From: an uncultured Phycisphaerales bacterium
GTDB taxonomy: Bacteria; Planctomycetota; Phycisphaerae; Phycisphaerales; SM1A02
Reading direction: 5' to 3'
Assembly (NCBI GenBank): GCA_905480395.1
Contig: CAJQQE010000025.1
Coordinates: 1-61,690 of the forward strand
DNA: 61,690 bases
This document shows, one piece after another, positions 8,167-16,205 of the stretch (the stretch's first letter is position 1; each line of letters begins with the position of its first letter). The translations under genes and the position numbers were made by a program. Under the pieces are notes generated by a model. That model was not told the origin of the DNA and did not search any database. It saw only the letters and a list, made by a program, of their open reading frames with translations.

Positions 8167-8523
8167 GTGAGTGAGTATCCAGAACGCGTTTGAGAACCAT
8201 GAAATCTGCGGATCGTTGCATGTCGCCAAAGGCTCAACCCACCCGATCCAGAGAACCAAGGCCGATCTCTCCATCGACGACCTCAGAATAGAACGCCATT
8301 CGCCCTGAAGAGGTTGCAGCGATCAGAAGATCCTCTAGAAACCGTGGGAAGACAGCCTGCGGGGAAGTATCATGATCGACCGACCTCCTCACCGAGGTGA
8401 ACTTCTCGAACCGTCCTTCTCTCGAACCGAGGTTCCCGGACCTGCATGGCCTGCATGCTCCCGCTCGTAGGTTCCTTTTTCGAGACTCGTCCGATTCATC
8501 CCACACCTTTCTCTGGCGAATCA
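8167..8523. other. Divergent intergenic region upstream of mrp
   Basis: 357 bp between the divergent secreted-protein gene and mrp. Both promoters should lie here, but I see no clear -35/-10 pair and no supportable gene. The only long frame, minus 8234-8524, overlaps the mrp start and looks non-coding. Confidence 0.45.
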
Positions 8524-9621
8524 ATGCCCCTCACCTCTGAACGTGTCCTCGAAGCCCTCCGAACCGTCCGCGATCCCGATCTCGGCAAGGATCTGGTGAC
8601 CCTCGGCATGGTCAAGCGACATGATGTCGAAGGCCCCAAAGTACTCATCACCGTTGAACTCACCACGCCAGCATGCCCGATGAAGGATCGCATTCGAAAC
8701 GACATCGAAGAAGCGGTGAAGGATGCGGCGAAAGAGACGGTCCATCAGATTGACTCCATCGAGGTCGAATTCACGGCGGACGTCCGCCGACCGAATGAGA
8801 AGACCCAAGATGGCGAAAGCCCCCTCCCCGGGGTTCGTCAGATCATCGCGGTTGGCGCGGGCAAGGGCGGCGTCGGGAAGAGCACCATCGCCACAAACCT
8901 CGCTGTCGGACTCGCTCGCCACGGTGCTCGAGTCGGTCTACTCGACGGTGACATCTACGGTCCATCGCTTCCCACCATGCTCGGCCTTGAGGATGTTCAA
9001 GTCGTGGCACGGGGTTCCATGCTGCTCCCGTTCGAGGTTCATGGAATCAAGGCGATGTCCATCGGCAAACTCGTCGAACCCGACAAAGCCCTGATCTGGC
9101 GCGGCCCAATGGCGCACGGTGCTTTCAAGCAACTCGCCATGCAGACTGAATGGGATGAACTTGACTACCTGATCGTCGACCTCCCGCCGGGCACCGGCGA
9201 CGTCCCTCTGACCCTCGCGCAACTTCTTCCGTTGACCGGTGCGGTCGTGGTTTGCACGCCGCAACGGGTCGCCCAGGACGATGCCCGACGTGCCGTGAGG
9301 ATGTTCGAAAGTCTCGGCGTCGAGATCCTTGGCGTCGTCGAGAACATGAGCTACTTCATCGGCGATGATGGCAAGGAGTACGACCTCTTCGGTCGTGGTG
9401 GCGCCGAACTTCTCGCCCAGACGATGGATCTTCCGTTCCTTGGTGGCATCCCGATCACGCAGAACCTTCGGATCAACTCGGATCGTGGAACGCCTCTGGC
9501 GAACTGGGACGATCCAGAACTCGCCAGCGCGTTCGATGCCATGGTCACCCAGACCGCCGCGAGAATCTCCGTGGCTTCCATTCAAGGCAAATTCCAGATG
9601 CCCACAATCAGCGTTTCGTAA
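8524..9621 (+). CDS. mrp: Iron-sulfur cluster carrier protein Mrp (ApbC/NBP35 family)
   Basis: 365 aa from the ATG at 8524; an upstream in-frame ATG at 8446 would add 26 residues that do not belong to the family. An N-terminal MIP18/DUF59 domain (about residues 1-85, with VRDPDLGKDLVTLGMV) is followed by the ATPase domain. The deviant Walker A GAGKGGVGKST is at about residue 111; LLDGDIYGPSLP, YLIVDLPPGTGD and GVVENMSYF follow. The expected CxxC before the C-terminus is absent: I find only ENMSYFIGDDGKEYDLFG where many Mrp proteins have Cys. Probable role: ATP-dependent loading of Fe-S clusters onto apoproteins in the cytoplasm. Confidence 0.9.
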   Translation: MPLTSERVLEALRTVRDPDLGKDLVTLGMVKRHDVEGPKVLITVELTTPACPMKDRIRNDIEEAVKDAAKETVHQIDSIEVEFTADVRRPNEKTQDGESPLPGVRQIIAVGAGKGGVGKSTIATNLAVGLARHGARVGLLDGDIYGPSLPTMLGLEDVQVVARGSMLLPFEVHGIKAMSIGKLVEPDKALIWRGPMAHGAFKQLAMQTEWDELDYLIVDLPPGTGDVPLTLAQLLPLTGAVVVCTPQRVAQDDARRAVRMFESLGVEILGVVENMSYFIGDDGKEYDLFGRGGAELLAQTMDLPFLGGIPITQNLRINSDRGTPLANWDDPELASAFDAMVTQTAARISVASIQGKFQMPTISVS

Positions 9622-9828
9622 GCCTCATGGCAGCCCGGAGGGACCAAAGACGGCGATTCGGTGCAACCCGAAAGACCGGTGGCCATAAAGCCAATCAATG
9701 GCGTCCTCCTTTGTCAGATCAACTCCAAGACCATCTTCTCAGTCTCAGAATTCCAAACCAAGATTAGACTTCAAGATCCGAAACCAAGATCCCTGATCTC
9801 CACCATCACTCACACGGAGCTCTAGCCC

Positions 9829-11601
9829 ATGTCCGCACGCTTTGCCACCATCCGCCCCTTGATCCTCAGCACCGGCGTCTTCGGAGCGATCTTTGCCGGC
9901 TCGATCACCCAGGCTGCCTGCGTCACGACCAAAGCCGAGAACGCACCGCCTGAGACCGTCGCTCAGGATTCGCCCGTTCGTGTTGAAAGAACGATCCAGG
10001 TGAAGGTCGAAGACGACAACGTGCAGGTCATGATGAACGGGAAGCCCCTCCCCGCGAAACAGATCCGCGAGATCGATGGCGCCATCGTGATCATGGCTCA
10101 AGACGGCACGGAACTGGAACGGATCGATTTGGCCGGAATGCAGGCCGGCACCGACTCGCCGCCAATGGTTCAGCGCGCCATGGTCATCAAGCAGCAGGAT
10201 GACGGCACCTCGGAACCGCCCCGCGGCATGCTCGGGGTGATGATGGCAAAGAATGACCGAGGCGTCTTGATTCAAAGGGTGATTCCCGGAACGCCTGCCG
10301 CCGAAGCCGGACTCAAAGCGGGCGACCTCATCCTTGAAATCAATGGCCGACCCACCAACGTCGAAGCATTCTCTGGAGTCGTCGCTGGCACCCGAGCTGG
10401 CCGACCGCTTCAGCTCCGCGGCGTACGAGACGGTCAGGATTTCAAAGGAGAGATCGTGCTCGGCCGTTGGAACCCGGATCTGATGAACGACGCCCGGAAT
10501 CAGAACCGCGATCACCACGACGAACGTGACATCCACGACGAACGCGACATCCACGACGAACGCGACATCCATCGGGAATGGAACGAAAATGACCACGACG
10601 ACGAGTCGGGCATGGCGATGATCGAGGCCATGGTCGAACGCCTCATGATGATGGTGAACGGCGATGACGACCGAGAGGTCGATTTCGATGTACAGGTCGA
10701 GATGAATGATGGCCCCGAGGTTCGCCGCATGAAGATCCGGCGTGGCGACATGATCTTCCACGCCGACGAAGGCCGCGGAGAGTTCATCGTTGAAGGCGAA
10801 GGAGTGCATGGCGACCGCATGCACGACGAACACGGAAACGTCTTCCACTTCCGCGGCGAAGACGACCGGGGTGACGAACATGCGATGGAAGAGATGATGC
10901 GGGAGGGCCGACACCAGATCGAAGGTTGGATGCACGAGATGTCCGAAGAGGCCGGACGCTGGGCGGAGGACGCCGATCATCAGATGCACAACTTCGCCGA
11001 GATGCTCGAAGGCCGCATGCACGAGATTTCTGAAGAGTCCGGACGCTGGATGGAGAATGCCGACCATCGGATGCACGACTTCGCCGAGATGTTCGACGCC
11101 CGCGTGGACGAGATGGCGAACGCGTTTGAGCAGGAGCTCCATCGAGTCCTAGAGCAACAGGATCACGGTCATCGTGAGACCGAGATGAAGTTCCGCGAAC
11201 GGGATCTTCAGCTCAAGGAGGGCCGCATGGAACTCCAACAGAAACTCGCGGAGTCGGGTCGAAATCTGCGGGAGACCTTCCAGAAATTCGCCGAGGGACA
11301 TCAGCGACTCGCGGAACAGAATCGGATGCTCACTGAACGAGTCGAACGACTCGAGCAGGCGCTCCGCCGCATGATGGAAGACCGGCGAAACGCCGATGGA
11401 GATTCCGACGCGAGAAATCGTGACCGTGACCAGATGGAAGAGGATTCAAAGCGAGCCGAAGAACGGAAGGCCCGAGCGGCCGATCGACGACGCCAAGCCG
11501 AGGAATCTGAATCGGAGCGTCGCAAGGCGTCGGATCGGCCTCGCCGTTCCGGCGAACGTGGCGACGGACCCGCGAAGGGTTCCGAACGCGATCGCGATTG
11601 A
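9829..11601 (+). CDS. Exported PDZ protein with His/Asp/Glu-rich coiled-coil tail
   Basis: 590 aa. A signal-peptide-like N-terminus (about 1-31) ends near a Cys (ITQAAC), so a lipoprotein is possible. A PDZ domain covers about residues 140-215 (GMLGVMMAKNDRGVLIQRV, then PGTPAAEAGLKAGDLILEIN). Then come three copies of HDERDI, an acidic His-rich segment and two near-copies of a helical motif (GRMHEISEESGRWMENADH). A long charged coiled coil with a basic end completes it. No protease domain is present, so the PDZ may tether partners. The His/Asp richness could bind metal, which is inference. It is followed by a strong terminator. Confidence 0.8.
   Translation: MSARFATIRPLILSTGVFGAIFAGSITQAACVTTKAENAPPETVAQDSPVRVERTIQVKVEDDNVQVMMNGKPLPAKQIREIDGAIVIMAQDGTELERIDLAGMQAGTDSPPMVQRAMVIKQQDDGTSEPPRGMLGVMMAKNDRGVLIQRVIPGTPAAEAGLKAGDLILEINGRPTNVEAFSGVVAGTRAGRPLQLRGVRDGQDFKGEIVLGRWNPDLMNDARNQNRDHHDERDIHDERDIHDERDIHREWNENDHDDESGMAMIEAMVERLMMMVNGDDDREVDFDVQVEMNDGPEVRRMKIRRGDMIFHADEGRGEFIVEGEGVHGDRMHDEHGNVFHFRGEDDRGDEHAMEEMMREGRHQIEGWMHEMSEEAGRWAEDADHQMHNFAEMLEGRMHEISEESGRWMENADHRMHDFAEMFDARVDEMANAFEQELHRVLEQQDHGHRETEMKFRERDLQLKEGRMELQQKLAESGRNLRETFQKFAEGHQRLAEQNRMLTERVERLEQALRRMMEDRRNADGDSDARNRDRDQMEEDSKRAEERKARAADRRRQAEESESERRKASDRPRRSGERGDGPAKGSERDRD
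10516..10569 (+). repeat. Three tandem 18-bp repeats inside the PDZ gene
   Basis: The unit CACGACGAACGYGACATC occurs three times and encodes HDERDI each time. The copies are nearly identical at DNA level, which suggests recent expansion or slippage. Confidence 0.9.
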
Positions 11602-11624
11602 ATACCCCTCACCTCAAGCCAACG

Positions 11625-11666
11625 AAATCGCGGCCCCGATCAATCTGATCGGGGCCGCGATTTTTG
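11625..11666. terminator. Strong bidirectional terminator
   Basis: ATCGCGGCCCCGATCA and its complement pair perfectly around a 3-nt loop, flanked by AAA and TTTTTG. It separates the convergent PDZ gene and kbl. Confidence 0.85.
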
Positions 11667-11684
11667 TTCTGGTTGAGATTCTTC

Positions 11685-12908
11685 TCAGAACTCGCTCTTG
11701 AGGATCTTGAGCTTCTCGATGAAGGTGTCGAGATGCGACGTTTCGTGGGCGGCGGAAATCTGGCAACGGAGTCTTGCCTCGCCCTCCGGCACCACGGGAT
11801 ATCCGAATCCGATTGCGAAGACGCCGAGTTCGAGAAGTCGCTTGCTCATGGCGATCGCCCGGGCAGTATCGTGGACAATGATCGGAAGAATCGCGGTTGG
11901 GCTCTCGAGCACCTCGAATCCGGCTTCGCGGATTCCGGTTCGAGCGTAGGCCACGTTGTCGCGAAGTTTCGCAACTCGGTCCGGCTCGTTCATCAGAATC
12001 TCAATCGCCTTATCCGCACTGCAGGCGACGGTCGCAGGGAGTGCATTCGAGAAGAGGGTAGGCCGACCCCGCTGGATCATGAGATCAACCATCTCCTTCG
12101 AGCCAGCCATATAACCGCCGGCACCCCCACCGAGGGCCTTGCCGAGCGTGCTGGTGAACAGATCGATGCTGCTCCCGTCCATGCCCCAATGCTCGTGCGT
12201 GCCCCGACCGGTCGGGCCCATCACACCTGTGCCGTGACTGTCATCCACCACCAGCTTGGCGTCGAATTCGTCGCAGAGGCTTCGAAGTCCGGGCAGATTC
12301 CCAATGTCGCCTTCCATACTGAAGACCCCGTCGGTGACCACCCACGCCTGACCGGTCACCTCGGGATTCGCTCGGGCGGCCTCTAGCCGCTCCCGGAGTG
12401 AATCAAGATCGCTGTGCCGAAACACCTTCTTGTGTATGCCTTTCTTGATCACCGACGCCAGCCGAATGCCGTCGATGATCGACGCATGATTCAACTCGTC
12501 CGAGATGATGATGTCGCCAGGCTCACAGAGGGTCGCAAAGATGGCCTCGTTGGCATTCCAGCAACTGCTGAAGGTGTACGAAGCCTCGACGCCATGCAGG
12601 TCGGCGATTCGGCGCTCGATGTTCTCGTGACAGTCGAAGGTACCGCAGATGAACCGAACGCTGGCCGTCCCGGCGCCGTACCGTCGAAGGCCGTCGATGC
12701 CTGCCTCGACGACGTCAGGGTGGTTCGCGAGCCCCAGATAATTGTTCGAGCAGAGACAGACGACTTCGCCGTGGCCTCGCAGCTTGACCGTCGCCCCCAT
12801 CGGGCCTTCGATGGTCTGGAATTGCTTGAGTTGGCCACCCGACTCGAGTTCCGAAAGAACGGACCGAGTACGAACGGCGAAGAGATCGTTGGTATTAATG
12901 GTGCTCAT
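11685..12908 (-). CDS. kbl: Glycine C-acetyltransferase (2-amino-3-ketobutyrate CoA ligase)
   Basis: 407 aa from the ATG at 12908; the longer upstream frame is not needed. This is a PLP-dependent alpha-oxoamine synthase that cleaves 2-amino-3-ketobutyrate with CoA to glycine and acetyl-CoA. Visible are SNNYLGLANHP, the AGTASVRFICGT substrate loop, DELNHASIIDGIRL, VVDDSHGTGVMGPTGRG (cofactor Asp and His) and the PLP-binding lysine in TSTLGKALGGGAGGY. Length fits E. coli Kbl (398 aa). It follows tdh by 44 bp in the same direction, so the two form the threonine-degradation operon. Confidence 0.95.
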   Translation of the reverse strand: MSTINTNDLFAVRTRSVLSELESGGQLKQFQTIEGPMGATVKLRGHGEVVCLCSNNYLGLANHPDVVEAGIDGLRRYGAGTASVRFICGTFDCHENIERRIADLHGVEASYTFSSCWNANEAIFATLCEPGDIIISDELNHASIIDGIRLASVIKKGIHKKVFRHSDLDSLRERLEAARANPEVTGQAWVVTDGVFSMEGDIGNLPGLRSLCDEFDAKLVVDDSHGTGVMGPTGRGTHEHWGMDGSSIDLFTSTLGKALGGGAGGYMAGSKEMVDLMIQRGRPTLFSNALPATVACSADKAIEILMNEPDRVAKLRDNVAYARTGIREAGFEVLESPTAILPIIVHDTARAIAMSKRLLELGVFAIGFGYPVVPEGEARLRCQISAAHETSHLDTFIEKLKILKSEF

Positions 12909-12952
12909 GAAGGTCTCGACCGTAAGAACGGTTCCTCTCAGGAATCGGGGAG

Positions 12953-14086
12953 TCACTCGGCGTAGCGAGCACGAATACGAGGGACAAGATACTCACTGAA
13001 TGCCGTGGAGAGATCATAGGTCGGCGACCATCCCCAGTCCTTCCTTGCGGCGGCGTCACAACACGAAGCCGGCCAACTATCGATGATCGACTGCCGGGCC
13101 AGATCCGGCTCGAACGTCGTCTCCGCGTGCTCGAAGTGCGTGCGAACTTCGTCGAGAAACTCCGCGGCGGAAGGGTTGAAGGACTGAACGTTGTACACCG
13201 TCCGCGAGAGTTGGCGCTTCGGCGCCGCCATCATCTGGCGAATGGCGTGGATCGCCTCCGGCATCGTCATGAAAGGGATTCTCGCATCCTTCCGAACGAA
13301 ACAGGCATAGGCGTCACCTCGGGCGGCGGCGTGGAGCATCTCCGGTCCGTAGTCACTGGTACCCCCACTTGGGACGGTGTCGGCGGAGATGATCCCCGGA
13401 AATCGGATCGAACGAAAGTCGACCGGAAATTCCATTCGATCGGAGGCGAGTTTTCGATAGTGATGGGCGTAGTAGTTCCCGAGGTTCTCACCCGTGACCT
13501 TGTTGCAACCGTACATCGTGTGGGGCTGAAGGAATTGATCTTCGCCGACCGCTCCGGTCTCGGTCTTGATCGCAAGATCCGGGAGCCCGTAGGCCGCGAT
13601 GGAACTTGGAAAAAAGAACTGAACTGGCCGACCGTTGTTTGCCGCCTCTTCCGCCGCGATGCGAAGCAGATTCAGCGTCCCCCCCACGTTCACACCGTGA
13701 GCGATCTCGGGGACAAACTCACTTCGAGTCGAAAGCAAGGCGGCCAAATGGTAGATCGATCCAATCTGGTAAGACGCCAGAAGTCGCTCCAGCATCTTCT
13801 CATCGCAGACGTCACCGGCGAATGATTCGTCACAGAGGGCTCGATGCTCGCGGGGAAGTTCGCGAAGATCGATCGCAATCACCGCGGGGAAAGATTCTCC
13901 CGCCGCGCGTCGTTCACGGCGTTCCGCATCAAGCGACTCGAGCAGCCCATGCCCCATCTCACCCCCGGCCCCGGTGATCAGGATCGCGGCGTCCCGACGG
14001 GCACCGCCCGAGGTTGATTCCGGCCCACCGCCGTGAGGAGGTTCCGGACTGCGTCGAAGTGATTTCGCGGAGGTCGAGAAGGTCAT
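12953..14086 (-). CDS. tdh: L-threonine 3-dehydrogenase, SDR (epimerase-like) type
   Basis: 377 aa. An N-terminal extension of about 33 residues is followed by the NAD-binding motif ITGAGGEMGHG, then YHLAALLSTRSEF, the SDR catalytic SSIAAYG and YGCNK, and RFPGIISADTVPSGGTSDY. That last pattern is specific to short-chain-type L-threonine dehydrogenases, which oxidise threonine to 2-amino-3-ketobutyrate, rather than UDP-glucose epimerases. The adjacent kbl gene supports the assignment, since it uses the product. This is not the zinc-dependent Tdh of E. coli. The true start could be further in, but no better Met precedes the Rossmann motif. Confidence 0.9.
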   Translation of the reverse strand: MTFSTSAKSLRRSPEPPHGGGPESTSGGARRDAAILITGAGGEMGHGLLESLDAERRERRAAGESFPAVIAIDLRELPREHRALCDESFAGDVCDEKMLERLLASYQIGSIYHLAALLSTRSEFVPEIAHGVNVGGTLNLLRIAAEEAANNGRPVQFFFPSSIAAYGLPDLAIKTETGAVGEDQFLQPHTMYGCNKVTGENLGNYYAHHYRKLASDRMEFPVDFRSIRFPGIISADTVPSGGTSDYGPEMLHAAARGDAYACFVRKDARIPFMTMPEAIHAIRQMMAAPKRQLSRTVYNVQSFNPSAAEFLDEVRTHFEHAETTFEPDLARQSIIDSWPASCCDAAARKDWGWSPTYDLSTAFSEYLVPRIRARYAE

Positions 14087-14160
14087 TTCCGGATTCTAGC
14101 GGCAACCCCGAGGTTCCCGTTGGTCCGAGCAAATTCCCCGCGGATCGAGTCCGCGGCCCC

Positions 14161-14784
14161 TCACCGTCCGGCCGTCAAGGTCTCGACAGCGGACGCTCGC
14201 TTTAAAGAACGACGGTTCCAAGGCATCTTGCCCAGGACGACCGCCAGGCCGCAAGTCCCCGTCAGGCCAGCGACGCAAAGTCCCGCCCCCACGAAACCCG
14301 TTCCCGCCAGAAACCACGGGTCGACCGTGGCCGCCAGAATCGTAAAAATCAAGATGGCGCTTCCTGCCGCGATCTGCACCTGCCGCATCATTGGCATGCT
14401 CGCCGCTGGATCGCTTTCGATTTCAAATCCCTGCTGAGCCCATTCCCGAATGCCCCCGGTCAAGTTCACCGCATCCGCTCGGCCCGCGGCATGGAGCCAG
14501 TCCATCGCGGAACGACTGCGTCTCCCTGATTCACAATGCAGAATGAGGCTTGGCGACCCTTCGATGACATTGATGCCATCGAGGGCATTGAGGGCATGAG
14601 ATCTGCCCGCCTCAAGGGTCGAGAGTGGAATGGAGATGGCCCCCGGAATCCTTCGCCTCCGATGTTCATCTGATTCCCGGACATCGAGGAGGACCGCTTC
14701 ACCGGAACGAAGCCGCCGCTTCGCCTCAACCGGGGCGATCTCGAAACTCGACAACGGTGGGTTGCTCTGAACGACCGAGGGCAT
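14161..14784 (-). CDS. Rhodanese-domain membrane protein
   Basis: 207 aa. Residues about 15-120 are a rhodanese domain (VLLDVRESDEH, GAISIPLS, active-site Cys in LILHCESGRRS, GGIREWAQQGF). The last 70 residues form a two-helix membrane unit (IAAGSAILIFTILAA, then GAGLCVAGLTGTCGLAVVLG) of the DUF2892 type seen in fused rhodanese proteins. It probably moves sulfane sulfur at the membrane. It lies 110 bp after the ECF sigma factor gene in the same direction, so it may be in that sigma factor's transcript or regulon. Confidence 0.85.
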   Translation of the reverse strand: MPSVVQSNPPLSSFEIAPVEAKRRLRSGEAVLLDVRESDEHRRRRIPGAISIPLSTLEAGRSHALNALDGINVIEGSPSLILHCESGRRSRSAMDWLHAAGRADAVNLTGGIREWAQQGFEIESDPAASMPMMRQVQIAAGSAILIFTILAATVDPWFLAGTGFVGAGLCVAGLTGTCGLAVVLGKMPWNRRSLKRASAVETLTAGR

Positions 14785-14894
14785 GTGATCAAAACTCCGT
14801 TTTCTGGAAGACGTCGAGACCGTGGTTCATAGGTGCTCATTCGAGAGACCAAAGTTCCCCGAAAGTAGAAAACAACCGTTCTGGTCGGCCGCGC

Positions 14895-15698
14895 CTACTC
14901 GGCGGTCCGGCGAATGAGCAATTCTCGAATCGAAACCGGCGGATCAGTTCCGGTGAAATCCCGGCACAGATCCCGAGCGAGATCGAGTTCATCGAAGACC
15001 GAGGTGCATCGCGCACAAAGGAAGTCGTCATCCACCGGAAACATCCGTCCTTCATCCATGGCCGTGAGTTTCGCATTGATGAGATCGATACACGTTTGGC
15101 GGTCAAAGGCCGGATCCACCGCGGCCACCTGCGGGATCGCCGGTCGCATGGCGGTTCGGACCTTCAATCGGGCGCGGTGAAGCCTGGTCTTGACCGTCTG
15201 TTCCTTCAATCCAAGCGCCGCCGCCACGTCCTTCACCGAGAGTTCGATCATGTCCTTCATCACCAATGGCACTCGAAAGTCCTCAGGAAGCTCGAGAATC
15301 GCCCGATGCACGGCGGACACCGCCTCCTTGCGGATCGTGGCGTCAAGCGGTGATTCCCCGCGACTAGGAATGATCGAACTGGTGGTCTCTCCAAAGGGAA
15401 GGAGCTCTTCCAAGGACGGGATGTTCTTGGGTTCGCCCGCTCGCCGCCGCAGCCGACGACTCCATTGCCGAATCGCGATTCCGCACAACCACGTACTGGC
15501 CTTCGATCGACCTTCGAATTTCGGCCAGCTCTTCAGCGCTTCGAGAAAAGTGTCTTGGAGAATCTCGTCCGCAGAATCCTCAGAACCGCTGATTCGCCAG
15601 GCCAAGCCGCGGATCATCCCCGCGTGGAGGTCGTAAAGGATCGGGATTGCCTGGCCGACCGGGGTTCCCAGCGGAGGCTCCTTGGTTGGGTCGAGCAT
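14895..15698 (-). CDS. ECF RNA polymerase sigma factor with C-terminal Cys-rich extension
   Basis: 267 aa. Sigma region 2 spans about residues 20-90 (SEDSADEILQDTFLEALKSW, FEGRSKASTWLCGIAIRQW). Region 4 spans about 125-180 (LPEDFRVPLVMKDM, then LSVKDVAAALGLKEQTVKTR). Beyond it are about 80 extra residues with a CARC motif and two further Cys (one in RQTC, one in RDLC). They resemble the helical zinc-binding domain of anti-sigma factors but are fused in cis. The extension could sense redox or metal state; that is inference. A rhodanese membrane protein gene follows, and no separate anti-sigma gene is visible. Confidence 0.88.
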   Translation of the reverse strand: MLDPTKEPPLGTPVGQAIPILYDLHAGMIRGLAWRISGSEDSADEILQDTFLEALKSWPKFEGRSKASTWLCGIAIRQWSRRLRRRAGEPKNIPSLEELLPFGETTSSIIPSRGESPLDATIRKEAVSAVHRAILELPEDFRVPLVMKDMIELSVKDVAAALGLKEQTVKTRLHRARLKVRTAMRPAIPQVAAVDPAFDRQTCIDLINAKLTAMDEGRMFPVDDDFLCARCTSVFDELDLARDLCRDFTGTDPPVSIRELLIRRTAE

Positions 15699-15751
15699 GC
15701 CGAGATGATAACGATCTCCTCAGAAGAGTCTGTCGCGTACCGTGCTCAACC

Positions 15752-16186
15752 ATGAAGCCAACAGATCGCCCAGAATCCCCGACCGCCGAAGAACTCATCG
15801 AACAGCTCGAGCTCCTCCCCCATCCCGAGGGTGGTTTTTATCGGGAGACCTGGCGGCACGATCCGGGCGCTCGCGAACGCGGCCAAGGGACCGCGATCTA
15901 CTTTCTACTCCCGGGAGGCGTGACCAGTCGGTGGCATCGGGTCGATGCCACCGAGATCTGGCATCACTACGGCGGCGCGTCTCTGGAACTCAGCCTCTCC
16001 GCAGCGCCACCTGCCGTTCACCGGCTGATTCGTTTGGGGCGGAACATCCTCGATGGAGAACAGCCTCAGGCGATCGTCCCGCCTCAAGAATGGCAGTCCG
16101 CCAGAAGCCTTGGTGACTGGACCCTCGTCGGCTGCACCGTCTCACCCGCCTTCGAATTTGAAGGGTTTGAGTTGCTCGACGACTGA
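15752..16186 (+). CDS. Cupin protein (DUF985, cupin_5)
   Basis: 144 aa from the ATG at 15752; the longer upstream frame runs through the start of the divergent sigma gene. Motifs of the cupin_5 family are plain: AEELIEQLELLPHPEGGFYRE at the start, TAIYFLLPGG, SRWHRVDATEIWHHYGG (metal ligands) and LGDWTLVGCTVSPAFEFEGFEL at the end. Members are small cupins of unclear enzymology. It is divergent from the sigma factor gene, with its ATG 53 bp from the sigma start. Confidence 0.88.
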   Translation: MKPTDRPESPTAEELIEQLELLPHPEGGFYRETWRHDPGARERGQGTAIYFLLPGGVTSRWHRVDATEIWHHYGGASLELSLSAAPPAVHRLIRLGRNILDGEQPQAIVPPQEWQSARSLGDWTLVGCTVSPAFEFEGFELLDD

Positions 16187-16205
16187 GCGAACGCCAATCG
16201 CCAAG

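Noticed and set aside
9745-11142. 465-codon open frame antisense to the PDZ gene
   Set aside because: It mirrors the repetitive codons of the sense gene, is His/Val-rich without a domain, and has no ribosome binding site.
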